Below, piece by piece: positions 38,499 through 45,887 of a DNA stretch of 46,257 nucleotides. The notes under the pieces were generated by a model that was given only the letters and a program-made list of their open reading frames with translations, did no database searches and was not told the origin of the DNA. The stretch comes from an uncultured Brevundimonas sp. (GTDB taxonomy: Bacteria > Pseudomonadota > Alphaproteobacteria > Caulobacterales > Caulobacteraceae): NCBI GenBank assembly GCA_946885435.1, contig CAMPGL010000002.1, positions 1 to 46,257 of the forward strand, read 5' to 3'. Each line of letters opens with the position of its first letter. The stretch's first letter is position 1. The position numbers and the translations under genes are program-made.

Positions 38499-39274
38499 TC
38501 ATCGACAGCCACGTCAATCTGCACGCGCCTCAGTTCGACGAGGATCGCGAGGCGGTCATCGCCCGGGCCCGCGAGGCCGGCGTCGCCCTCATGGTCGAGA
38601 TCTCCGACCGCCTGGCCACCTTCGAGGCGACGCACGCTCTGGCCATGGCGCACCCGGACATCTGGTGCACGGTCGGCGTCCATCCGCACGAGGCGAAGGA
38701 GGATCCCGACCTGTCGCCGCAGACCCTGGCGGAGCTGGCCGGCCGGCCGCGTGTGGTCGGCATCGGCGAATGCGGGCTGGATTTCCACTACGACCTGTCG
38801 CCTCGCGACGTGCAACTGAAGGTCTTCCGCGCCCATGTCGAGGCGGCGCGGCTGACGGGCCTGCCGCTGGTCATCCACACACGCGAGGCCGACGACGTCA
38901 TGGCCCAGACGCTGCGTGAGGAGCACGCGCGCAATCCCTTTCGGCTGCTGATGCACTGCTACACCTCGGGTCCGGAGCTGGCGCGAGCTGCGGCCGAACT
39001 GGGCGCCTACTTCTCGGTGTCGGGCATCGCGACCTTCAAGGCCGCCGAGGAGGTGAGGGCGGTCATCCGCGACATGCCCGCCGAGCGGATCATCGTGGAG
39101 ACCGACTGCCCCTATCTGGCGCCCGTCCCGCATCGCGGGCGGCGCAACGAGCCGGCCCTCGTCGTCCATGTGCTCGACAAGCTGGCGGAGATTCGGGGCT
39201 GGAGCCGGGAGGAGGCCGAGGCGCGGACGACCGACGCCTTCTTCGACCTGTTTGACAGGATTCCGCGTCCTTGA
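38495..39274 (+). CDS. tatD: TatD-family metal-dependent hydrolase with altered HxH motif
   Basis: A 259-residue TIM-barrel hydrolase, usually a 3'-5' exonuclease. Conserved metal residues are seen in VVGIGECGLDFHYD, LVIHTREADD, LMHCYTSG and VETDCPYLAP. The N-terminal HxH pair is changed: the usual DSHCHLD is DSHVNLH (residues 4-10), with Asn8 in place of the second metal-binding His. Whether this lowers activity is unknown. It lies between holB and the MBL-fold gene with four-base overlaps at both ends. In many alphaproteobacteria metG sits between holB and tatD; here it does not. Confidence 0.88.
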   Translation: MIIDSHVNLHAPQFDEDREAVIARAREAGVALMVEISDRLATFEATHALAMAHPDIWCTVGVHPHEAKEDPDLSPQTLAELAGRPRVVGIGECGLDFHYDLSPRDVQLKVFRAHVEAARLTGLPLVIHTREADDVMAQTLREEHARNPFRLLMHCYTSGPELARAAAELGAYFSVSGIATFKAAEEVRAVIRDMPAERIIVETDCPYLAPVPHRGRRNEPALVVHVLDKLAEIRGWSREEAEARTTDAFFDLFDRIPRP

Positions 39275-40080
39275 GCGCGCTCGAGGTCACCATCCTTGGC
39301 TGCGGATCCTCCGGCGGCGTGCCGCGCCCGAACGGCGACTGGGGCGCCTGTGATCCGAACGAGCCCCGAAACCGCCGGACCCGTTGCTCGCTGGCCGTGC
39401 GGCGTCGAGGGCCTGACGGCGTCACCACGGTCCTGATCGACACCTCGCCGGATCTGCGCCAGCAGGTGCTGTCCGCCGGGATCACGGCGATCGACGGCGT
39501 GCTCCTGACCCACGACCATGCCGACCAGACCCACGGGATCGATGATCTCCGAGCCTTCGCCTACATGGGCCGCAAGCGGGTTCCGGTTTGGATGGACGCC
39601 GCTACGTCAGAGACGCTGAAAGCGAGATTTGGCTATATTTTCGGAGGCCTGCACGGATACCCTCCGATCTGCGATGCGCGTCTCCTGAGCGCTGAGAGCG
39701 AGACAGTCGAGATCGCCGGCGCCGGCGGGGCCGTCCAGGTCAAAACCTTTCCGCAGGCCCACGGACCGATCAGCTCGGTCGGCTATCGCATCGGCGACCT
39801 CGCTTACTCGAGCGACGTGTCCGGACTGGACGACCGGGCCTTCGAGGCTCTTGAGGGGGTCCAGCTCTGGATCGTCGATGCGCTCCGGTGGACCCGGCAC
39901 CCGACACACGCGCACCTTGATCAGACCCTGGCCTGGATCGCTCGCGCCCAGGTGCCGCGCGCAATGTTGACCAATCTCCACATCGATCTGGACTACCGCC
40001 GCCTATCAGACGTGACGCCGCCCAACGTGGAGGTCGCATACGATGGCTGGGTGGGTGAGCTAAGGAATTCCGTGAGTTAG
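39271..40080 (+). CDS. Metallo-beta-lactamase-fold hydrolase (PhnP-like phosphodiesterase)
   Basis: A 269-residue MBL-fold protein. The zinc motif is LLTHDHADQTHGIDDLR (THxHxDH variant THDHADQTH), with later ligands in FPQAHGPISSVGY, LAYSSDVSGLD and MLTNLHIDLDY. The N-terminal LGCGSSGGVPRPNGDWGACD matches the PhnP/cyclic-phosphate phosphodiesterase group that follows tatD in many alphaproteobacteria. The substrate is unknown. The start is TTG, nested in the tatD stop. It is the last gene before the dif-like site. Confidence 0.88.
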   Translation: MSALEVTILGCGSSGGVPRPNGDWGACDPNEPRNRRTRCSLAVRRRGPDGVTTVLIDTSPDLRQQVLSAGITAIDGVLLTHDHADQTHGIDDLRAFAYMGRKRVPVWMDAATSETLKARFGYIFGGLHGYPPICDARLLSAESETVEIAGAGGAVQVKTFPQAHGPISSVGYRIGDLAYSSDVSGLDDRAFEALEGVQLWIVDALRWTRHPTHAHLDQTLAWIARAQVPRAMLTNLHIDLDYRRLSDVTPPNVEVAYDGWVGELRNSVS

Positions 40081-40111
40081 GCCCATCACCTACGTGTCCG
40101 GGTCATATCGA

Positions 40112-40139
40112 ATTTCGCATAATATATCTTAGGCGCGCC
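40112..40139 (-). other. dif: dif: XerC/XerD chromosome-dimer resolution site
   Basis: Read on the minus strand, the 28-base site has an 11-base XerC-side arm GGCGCGCCTAA, a six-base centre GATATA and an 11-base XerD-side arm TTATGCGAAAT. Against E. coli dif (arms GGTGCGCATAA and TTATGTTAAAT, centre TGTATA) the arms match 9/11 each and the centre 4/6, 22 of 28 in total. The site lies in an 84-base gap that is conspicuously AT-rich for this window, between two converging genes. The E. coli sequence is from memory. Confidence 0.85.
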
Positions 40140-40164
40140 GTAGATCGGGTGCGAAAGGGCCGCC

Positions 40165-40650
40165 TTACGCCCTCTCCAGGCCACAGGAGAACGGAGCGAC
40201 CGATCGGTAGAAGGCCTGGGCGGCCGGCGCCGTCGCGCCTTCCGACAACCGATAGGCGTGCTCGACCACCATCGCCTGCTGCTCGATGTTCAAAGAGACC
40301 CACCGGCATGTTTCGTCCGGTGTGTAGGCGTAGGCCCGTACGCCGTCGCCGGCCCTCAGTTTCGCCAGGGCCAGGTTGACCCCCTGCTGAGCCTGCCAGA
40401 CATGGACCAGCTCGTGGACGAAGCTGGCGCGCGCCTTCAGCGTGCCGACCGAGAAATCCGGGAGCCAGGTCCTGGCCGGCCAGATGATCCACTCCCGCCC
40501 GAACCCCCGGCCCGGCACGAACGCGCGCACGAGAGGCGGCGGCGCCGCCAGGATCCGGATGGTGTCGAGCCTGAGCGCACTGTCGAACACCGCATCGGCC
40601 AGCGCCCGCTCGCCCGGCGTCAGTGGACGCCGCGAAAATGGCTTGCTCAC
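40165..40650 (-). CDS. Putative zinc metallopeptidase (vgr-related type)
   Basis: A 161-residue protein with the gluzincin-type motif HELVH at residues 79-83 (SFVHELVHVWQAQQG). The N-terminal RPLTPGERALADAVFDSAL resembles short proteins often annotated as vgr-related in alphaproteobacteria; no link to type VI secretion is seen here. No signal peptide is visible and substrates are unknown. GTG 40650 is chosen because it is nested in the stop of the upstream VanY-type gene (GTGA), so the two are coupled. The gene is the first beyond dif. Confidence 0.75.
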   Translation of the reverse strand: MSKPFSRRPLTPGERALADAVFDSALRLDTIRILAAPPPLVRAFVPGRGFGREWIIWPARTWLPDFSVGTLKARASFVHELVHVWQAQQGVNLALAKLRAGDGVRAYAYTPDETCRWVSLNIEQQAMVVEHAYRLSEGATAPAAQAFYRSVAPFSCGLERA

Positions 40651-41522
40651 GGCGCGTAGCTCGCCTCGGGCCCCACATACTCCCAGTGCCACGGCTCATA
40701 GATGTAGTTCACGAAGCCGTAGCGGTGCGCATTGGCGACGAGCCAGCGATAGGCCGGCCCTCTCGATTGGTGCAGTCGGTTGTAGGGATTGGTGGAATCG
40801 ATCCCGTAGCCCGGGGCCTGCCCGACATTGATGTCGAGCGCCCAACCCGTGCGGTGCGCCGAGCACGACGCGCGCCTCAGCCCGTCGCAGTTGGAATCGT
40901 CCTCGCATCGCACCCCATCGATGTCCGGGTGCCGATAGCTGGAATAGACGGTGAGAAGCAGCGGATCGGCCGCGATCTCTGGGACCTGGGCCCGCGCGTC
41001 CGCCACCATCCGCCGATAGGCCTCGAGCGCCGCTGCCTGGGCCATGCGGCCCGGACGGCGCGCGGTTTCCTCCATGTAGTCGAACTCGACCAGATCACGG
41101 CGTTCCGGCGCATAGGGACACTCTCCCCTCACCCGGGCCATGACGAACGGCCGACGCTCCTGCCAGACGCCCTTGAAGACGTCGAAGGTCGCAGGCCCGA
41201 ACACGCCGTCGGCCTCGAGCCCATATCGCGCCTGGAAGACCGCCAGCGCCGCCGCGAAGCCCGGCGAGGTCGGGGCGCAGCTGGTCCCGATCTCCTGCTG
41301 GGCCATGGGAACATAGGTTTCCCAGCCGGTTTCGCGCCCGAACGGCTCCCATTCCAGGCTGTCCAGCGTGCGCGCGTTGTGCGCCGCGGCTTCCACCCAG
41401 GCGTCCTGACCGGCGTGGCAGTCGAGGGTCTGGGCGATCGGATTGTCTTCGGCCAGCGCCGGAGTGGCGAGCGCGAGGCACGCCGCAAGCGTCATGAGCA
41501 AACGCGTCGCCAGTCCCGACAT
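40647..41522 (-). CDS. Secreted VanY-type (M15) peptidase with peptidoglycan-binding domain
   Basis: A 291-residue exported protein (signal MSGLATRLLMTLAACLAL, cleavage near ALA, residue 24). A peptidoglycan-binding module lies near 80-118 (GFAAALAVFQARYGLEADG). The C-terminal M15 domain has zinc ligands His223 and Asp230 in SAHRTGWALDINVG and His279 in EPWHWEYVG, plus YSSYRHP at 193. It is probably a D-alanyl-D-alanine or endopeptidase-type wall hydrolase in the periplasm. It is coupled to the putative metallopeptidase and starts 42 bases after the glutathione S-transferase gene. Confidence 0.88.
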   Translation of the reverse strand: MSGLATRLLMTLAACLALATPALAEDNPIAQTLDCHAGQDAWVEAAAHNARTLDSLEWEPFGRETGWETYVPMAQQEIGTSCAPTSPGFAAALAVFQARYGLEADGVFGPATFDVFKGVWQERRPFVMARVRGECPYAPERRDLVEFDYMEETARRPGRMAQAAALEAYRRMVADARAQVPEIAADPLLLTVYSSYRHPDIDGVRCEDDSNCDGLRRASCSAHRTGWALDINVGQAPGYGIDSTNPYNRLHQSRGPAYRWLVANAHRYGFVNYIYEPWHWEYVGPEASYAP

Positions 41523-41564
41523 GCGCCTAGGAAGCCACGCTCCGGCCCGGCCCGCAAGCGTCCG

Positions 41565-42206
41565 TCAGCCGGCCAGCCGCTCCCACTCCAGGAAGTCCGG
41601 ATCGTTGAGCAGGGTCCGCACATAGGCCGCCGCCGTTCCGTCGTCGCCATGGGCCGCCAGATCGAGCTGATAGTGCCGGATGCGGCAGGCCACCGGCGTG
41701 AAGAAGGCGTCCGGCATCGACCATTCGCCGAAGAGGTAGTCCCCTCCTCCGCCAAAGCGTCCCCGCGCCTCGCGCCACATGGCGACCAGCCGGCGCAGTT
41801 CGGCCGACAGGGCCTCAGACGGCGCATGCGCCGGGCCGGGCTCACCCACCATCGGGTGGTCGGGGCCCATGCCGCACTCGTTGCGCAGGGTCATGAAGGC
41901 CGAATGCATCTCGCAGGTCACTGACCGAGCCATCCAGCGCGCGTGCGCGTCGGCAGGCCACAGCTTCGCGTTCGGATAGCGCTCGGCGCACCAGACCGAG
42001 ATCGACAGTGAATCCCAGATGGTCTCGCCCTCGACCTTCAGCACCGGCACCTTGCCCGACGGCGAGTGCCGGGCGATCTGTTCGGCGGTGTCGTCCCGGT
42101 TCAGCCGAACCTCCGTGGTCGTGAAATCCGCCCCGCAGCGCTTGAGCACCAGCCAGGGCCTCAACGACCAGGTCGAATAGGCGCGATCGCCGATCACCAG
42201 TTCCAT
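41565..42206 (-). CDS. Glutathione S-transferase family protein
   Basis: A 213-residue protein with an N-terminal thioredoxin-like domain (MELVIGDRAYSTWSLRPWL, SPSGKVPVLKVEGETIWDS with the cis-Pro) and an alpha-helical C-terminal domain (about 85-213). The catalytic serine candidate is in AYSTWSLRP. The Ser-rich N-terminus resembles zeta- or YfcF-like GSTs; the substrate is unknown. A strong Shine-Dalgarno (AGGAGGA) precedes ATG 42206. It is divergent from purB across 64 bases. Confidence 0.88.
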   Translation of the reverse strand: MELVIGDRAYSTWSLRPWLVLKRCGADFTTTEVRLNRDDTAEQIARHSPSGKVPVLKVEGETIWDSLSISVWCAERYPNAKLWPADAHARWMARSVTCEMHSAFMTLRNECGMGPDHPMVGEPGPAHAPSEALSAELRRLVAMWREARGRFGGGGDYLFGEWSMPDAFFTPVACRIRHYQLDLAAHGDDGTAAAYVRTLLNDPDFLEWERLAG

Positions 42207-42233
42207 CGTTTCCTCCTGAGGTCCGGCCTTTCC

Positions 42234-42263
42234 TTGACAGATTCGCCGCCCGGGGCCTTTAGG
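42234..42263 (+). promoter_or_regulatory. Candidate purB promoter
   Basis: TTGACAG (42234-42240) is a near-perfect minus-35; TTTAGG (42258-42263) after 18 bases from TTGACA is a weak minus-10. Transcription would start about at 42270, next to the purB ATG (42271). An AGGGG at 42261-42265 could instead act as a ribosome-binding site on a longer transcript. Confidence 0.4.
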
Positions 42264-42270
42264 GGCGCCC

Positions 42271-43572
42271 ATGATCTCCCGATACGCCCGTCCCGAAGCC
42301 GTCGCCATCTGGTCCCAAGAGACCAAATACCGCATCTGGTTCGAGATCGAGGCTCACGCCGCGACCAAGATGGCCGAGCTGGGCGTCATCCCGGCCGAGG
42401 CCGCCGACGCCATCTGGGCCAAGGGCAAGGACGCAGTCTTCGACGCCGACCGCATCGACGAAATCGAGCGCACGACCAAGCACGACGTCATCGCCTTCCT
42501 GACCCACGTGGCGGAGATCGTCGGCGAGGAAGCCCGCTTCCTGCACCAGGGGATGACGTCTTCGGACGTGCTGGACACCTGCTTCGCCGTCCAGCTGGCC
42601 CGGTCGTCCGATCTGCTGATCGCGGGCGTCGACCGGGTCCTGGCGGCGCTGGAGGCGCGCGCCAAGGAGTTCAAGTTCACACCCTGCGTCGGCCGCAGCC
42701 ACGGCATCCACGCCGAACCGGTCACCTTTGGTCTCAAGCTCGCCGGCTATCACGCTGAGTTTCAACGGGCCCGTCGCCGGCTCGTGACGGCGCGCGAGGA
42801 GATCGCCACCTGCGCCATCTCCGGCGCCGTCGGCACCTTCGCCAACGTCGATCCGGCGGTCGAGGCCTATGTCGCCGACCAGATGGGCCTTCAGGTCGAG
42901 CCGGTTTCGACCCAGGTGATCCCGCGCGACCGGCATGCCGCCTATTTCGCCGCGCTCGGCGTCGTCGCCTCCTCGGTCGAGCGCCTGGCCGTCGAAATCC
43001 GTCACCTGCAGCGCACCGAGGTGCTGGAGGCCGAGGAGTTCTTCGACAAGGGCCAGAAGGGCTCGTCGGCCATGCCGCACAAGCGCAATCCGATCCTGAC
43101 CGAGAACCTGACTGGCCTTGCCCGTCTGGTCCGCTCGGCGGTGACCCCGGCCATGGAGAACGTCGCCCTCTGGCACGAACGGGACATCAGCCACTCCTCG
43201 GTCGAGCGCGGAATTGGCCCCGACGCCACCATCCACCTGGACTTCGCACTGCATCGCCTGGCCGGCGTGATCGAGCGGCTGAACGTCTATCCCGAGAACA
43301 TGGCGAAGAACCTCGACCGCCTCGGCGGGCTGGTCCATTCCCAACGCGTCATGCTGGCCCTGACCCAGGCCGGCGTCTCGCGTGAGGACGCCTATGCGGC
43401 GGTCCAGGAGAACGCCATGAAGGTCTGGCGCGGCGAAGGCGCCTTCCTCGATTTCCTGAGGGCGGACGATCGCGTGGTGCTGTCCGACGGCGAACTCGAG
43501 GCGCTGTTCGACCTGAGCTATCACACCAAGCACGTCGATACGGTCTTCGCCCGGGTCTTCGGTCAGGGCTGA
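42271..43572 (+). CDS. purB: Adenylosuccinate lyase
   Basis: Acts twice in purine synthesis, splitting SAICAR to AICAR and adenylosuccinate to AMP. The 433-residue fumarase/aspartase-superfamily protein has the signature loop GSSAMPHKRNPIL (with the catalytic serine), the HQGMTSSDVLDT block and GRSHGIHAEPVT with the catalytic His. The enzymes for neighbouring steps, purC and purS, lie 1.3 to 2 kb downstream on the same strand. Confidence 0.97.
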   Translation: MISRYARPEAVAIWSQETKYRIWFEIEAHAATKMAELGVIPAEAADAIWAKGKDAVFDADRIDEIERTTKHDVIAFLTHVAEIVGEEARFLHQGMTSSDVLDTCFAVQLARSSDLLIAGVDRVLAALEARAKEFKFTPCVGRSHGIHAEPVTFGLKLAGYHAEFQRARRRLVTAREEIATCAISGAVGTFANVDPAVEAYVADQMGLQVEPVSTQVIPRDRHAAYFAALGVVASSVERLAVEIRHLQRTEVLEAEEFFDKGQKGSSAMPHKRNPILTENLTGLARLVRSAVTPAMENVALWHERDISHSSVERGIGPDATIHLDFALHRLAGVIERLNVYPENMAKNLDRLGGLVHSQRVMLALTQAGVSREDAYAAVQENAMKVWRGEGAFLDFLRADDRVVLSDGELEALFDLSYHTKHVDTVFARVFGQG

Positions 43573-43646
43573 CTGCATCCATCGCCCCGTCGTCCCGTAT
43601 CTCCTGACGCGTCGCCTCCCCGCGGCGCTTGCTCAGGAGAAACGAC

Positions 43647-44234
43647 ATGAAGACCATCTTCGGCCTTGTGGCCGCTTCCGCCCTCGTGCTCGCCGCCTGC
43701 AACAGCTCGGCTGACGAGGCCGCCACGACCACCGAGGCTTCCGCCGAATCCACCGCCTCGGCGGCGTCTGCGGAGACCCCGGCCGCGTCCGGCACGATCG
43801 TTGAGGTGGCGCAGGGCAATGCCGACTTCTCCACCCTGGTCAGCGCGGTCCAGGCCGCCGGCCTTGTCGAGACGCTGAACGGCGCTGGCCCCTTCACCGT
43901 CTTCGCGCCGACCAACGCCGCGTTCGAAAAGATCCCGGCCGAGACCCTGCAGGGCCTGCTCACCCCTGAGCAGCGCGACACCCTGACGGCCGTACTGACC
44001 TATCACGTGGTCTCCGGCCGCGTGGACGCCGCGACCCTGATCGAGCAGATCCAGGCTGGCGGCGGCAGCGCCACCGTCACGACCGTCCAGGGCGGCGAAC
44101 TGACGGCCCGGGTGGTCGAAGGCGGCGTGGTCCTGACTGACGCCGCGGGCAACGAGAGCCGTGTCGTCCAGACCGACGTCACGGCCTCGAACGGCGTGAT
44201 CCACGCCATCGACACCGTCGTCATGCCGGGCTGA
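43647..44234 (+). CDS. Fasciclin (FAS1) domain lipoprotein
   Basis: A 195-residue protein with a lipoprotein signal (MKTIFGLVAASALVLAACNS, Cys18), a Ser/Thr/Ala-rich linker to about residue 50 and one FAS1 domain. The FAS1 boxes are visible: FTVFAPTNAAFEKIP, LTAVLTYHVVSG and NGVIHAIDTVVMP. FAS1 proteins mediate adhesion or surface contacts. The AGGAGA box before ATG 43647 fixes the start over the earlier ATG at 43629. A hairpin follows the stop by 16 bases. Confidence 0.92.
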   Translation: MKTIFGLVAASALVLAACNSSADEAATTTEASAESTASAASAETPAASGTIVEVAQGNADFSTLVSAVQAAGLVETLNGAGPFTVFAPTNAAFEKIPAETLQGLLTPEQRDTLTAVLTYHVVSGRVDAATLIEQIQAGGGSATVTTVQGGELTARVVEGGVVLTDAAGNESRVVQTDVTASNGVIHAIDTVVMPG

Positions 44235-44250
44235 GCCCCAGGCGTAAAAA

Positions 44251-44278
44251 AGGCCGCGTCCCGAAAGGGGCGCGGCCT
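44251..44278 (-). terminator. Intrinsic terminator between fasciclin and zeta-inhibitor genes
   Basis: A 12-base-pair stem (AGGCCGCGTCCC with GGGGCGCGGCCT, one G-T pair) has a GAAA loop. On the minus strand it is followed by six T residues, a typical Rho-independent terminator for the zeta-inhibitor gene; on the plus strand it can also stop fasciclin transcripts, though no T run follows there. Confidence 0.88.
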
Positions 44279-44301
44279 GTTCGCCGGCGTCGGCCGGAAA
44301 T

Positions 44302-44625
44302 CTACTCGCCGTTGCGGATCTGCTCGCGCGCAATGGCCATCAGCTCGTCCATCTTGGAGCGGATCTCGCTTTCGCGGACGCCCAGACCCGAGCCTTCCAG
44401 ATCCTGCATGATCTTGCGGAACACATCCTCTTCGCCGGGCTGTTCGAAGTCGGACTTCACCACGGCGCGCGCGTAATCGGCGCGGCTTTCGGCGGCCAGG
44501 CCCATCTTGTCGGCGGCCCATTCGCCCAACAGGCGGTTGCGCCGGGCGACGGCCTTGAATTCCTGCTCTTGGTCGAGAGCGAACTTGGATTCGAAGCCTT
44601 GTTCGCGATTGTCGAAGGTCGTCAT
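44302..44625 (-). CDS. F1FO-ATPase inhibitory zeta subunit (DUF1476)
   Basis: A 107-residue protein of the DUF1476 family, shown in Paracoccus and relatives to be the zeta subunit that blocks ATP hydrolysis by F1-ATPase, like mitochondrial IF1. The inhibitory N-terminus (MTTFDNREQGFESKFALDQE) and the conserved ARRNRLLGEWAADKMGL stretch are both intact. ATG 44625 is chosen because it begins the family's standard N-terminus. The gene is divergent from purC, an arrangement common in alphaproteobacteria, and ends at a strong terminator. Confidence 0.92.
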   Translation of the reverse strand: MTTFDNREQGFESKFALDQEQEFKAVARRNRLLGEWAADKMGLAAESRADYARAVVKSDFEQPGEEDVFRKIMQDLEGSGLGVRESEIRSKMDELMAIAREQIRNGE

Positions 44626-44749
44626 TTGAAAAGCAGGTCTCACGCGTATGGAGGCGCCGTCTTATCGGTCGGCGGGGCGCCGATCAATCCGCACCTTTGC
44701 GTATACGGAACTCGCCCGATGGGTGTGTCTGGAACGCCTCTAGGTGCAA

Positions 44750-44778
44750 TTGCGAAAGGGGCGCCGTTCCGCTAAATC
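44750..44778 (+). promoter_or_regulatory. Candidate sigma-73-type promoter of purC
   Basis: GCTAAATC (44771-44778) matches the Caulobacter minus-10 consensus GCTANAWC at all eight positions. TTGCGAA (44750-44756) lies 14 bases upstream, the same spacing as in the tRNA-Ser and DUF3126 candidates. Transcription from about 44785 would give a leader of about 93 bases, which includes the hairpin at 44817-44838. Confidence 0.6.
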
Positions 44779-44816
44779 TCCGCCCGACCTGTTCTCACGG
44801 AATCCTGAGTCGCCTC

Positions 44817-44838
44817 CGCGCCGCCGTCGAGCGGCGCG
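44817..44838 (+). other. Hairpin in the purC leader
   Basis: CGCGCCGC and GCGGCGCG form a perfect eight-base-pair stem around a CGTCGA loop, about 40 bases before the purC ATG. There is no T run, so it is not a standard terminator; it could stabilise the mRNA or hold a regulatory structure. No known riboswitch was recognised. Confidence 0.35.
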
Positions 44839-44877
44839 TCTCGCGTTTCAGGCCCGCACCGCCCAGAGGGGCCCCGC

Positions 44878-45636
44878 ATGACCAGCCGCCGCAAGAAGAT
44901 CTACGAAGGCAAGGCCAAGATCCTCTACGAGGGTCCCGAGCCCGGCACCCTGATCCAGTACTTCAAGGACGACGCCACCGCCTTCAACGCCCAGAAGAAG
45001 GCCGTCCTCGAGGGCAAGGGCGTCATCAACAACCGCATCTCCGAATATGTGATGACGCGGCTGAACGGCATCGGCGTCCACAACCACTTCATCAAGCGGC
45101 TGAACCTGCGCGAGCAGCTGATCAAGGAAGTCGAGATCATCCCGCTAGAGGTGATCTGCCGCAACATCGCGGCCGGCTCCCTGTCCCAGCGGCTGGGCCT
45201 GGAAGAGGGCTCTCCCCTGCCCCGCTCGATCATCGAGTTCTGCTACAAGGACGACAAGCTCGGCGACCCGATGGTCACCGAGGAGCACATCACCGCCTTC
45301 AACTGGGCCTCGACCCAGGAGATCGACGACATCCTGGCGATGACGGTGCGGGTGAACGACTTCCTGACCGGCCTGTTCGCCGGCATCGGCATCACCCTCG
45401 TCGACTTCAAGATCGAGTTCGGCCGCATCTATGAGGGCGACTTCAGCCGCGTCATCCTGGCCGACGAGATCAGCCCGGACTCGTGCCGCCTCTGGGACAC
45501 GGCCTCGGGCGAGAAGCTCGACAAGGACCGCTTCCGCCGCGACCTGGGCAATGTGATCGAAAGCTACACCGAGGTGGCCAAGCGCCTCGGCATCATGAAG
45601 GACATGCCGACCGTGATTCAGGGAGGTCTGCACTGA
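44878..45636 (+). CDS. purC: Phosphoribosylaminoimidazole-succinocarboxamide synthase
   Basis: Joins aspartate to CAIR in purine biosynthesis. The 252-residue length and blocks [46 protein letters not shown] and [12 protein letters not shown] are diagnostic of SAICAR synthetase. It is the first gene of a purine operon: its stop shares one base with the purS ATG. Its predicted promoter and leader hairpin lie in the 252-base gap before it. Confidence 0.97.
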   Translation: MTSRRKKIYEGKAKILYEGPEPGTLIQYFKDDATAFNAQKKAVLEGKGVINNRISEYVMTRLNGIGVHNHFIKRLNLREQLIKEVEIIPLEVICRNIAAGSLSQRLGLEEGSPLPRSIIEFCYKDDKLGDPMVTEEHITAFNWASTQEIDDILAMTVRVNDFLTGLFAGIGITLVDFKIEFGRIYEGDFSRVILADEISPDSCRLWDTASGEKLDKDRFRRDLGNVIESYTEVAKRLGIMKDMPTVIQGGLH

Positions 45637-45872
45637 TGGCCAAGGTTCGCATCCACGTCTTTCTCAAGCCCGGCGTTCTGGACGTCCAGGGCAAGGCGGT
45701 CGAAGGCGCGCTGAAGGGCCTGGGCTGGTCGGGCGTCTCCGAGGCCCGCGTCGGCAAGCTGATCGAGTTCGACCTCGAGGGCGCCGCCGACCCGGCCGCC
45801 GAGGCCAAGCGCATGTGCGAGACGCTGCTCGCCAACACGGTGATCGAAAGCTACCGGATCGAAGTCGCCTGA
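45636..45872 (+). CDS. purS: Phosphoribosylformylglycinamidine synthase subunit PurS
   Basis: Small (78 residues) subunit that bridges the glutaminase PurQ and the synthetase PurL in FGAM synthesis. The conserved start [19 protein letters not shown] and the end NTVIESYRIEVA match PurS closely. It is coupled to purC by a TGATG overlap. The usual next gene, purQ, does not follow directly; a PEBP-family gene comes first. Confidence 0.95.
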   Translation: MAKVRIHVFLKPGVLDVQGKAVEGALKGLGWSGVSEARVGKLIEFDLEGAADPAAEAKRMCETLLANTVIESYRIEVA

Positions 45873-45887
45873 CGACGGAGGAAAGCC

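Noticed and set aside
40112..40139. dif-like site as the border of an Xer-integrated mobile element
   Set aside because: Only one copy was seen and flanking genes are ordinary chromosomal ones; a second nearby copy or phage-like genes would be needed.
44817..44838. purC leader hairpin as an intrinsic terminator
   Set aside because: No T run follows the stem on either strand.
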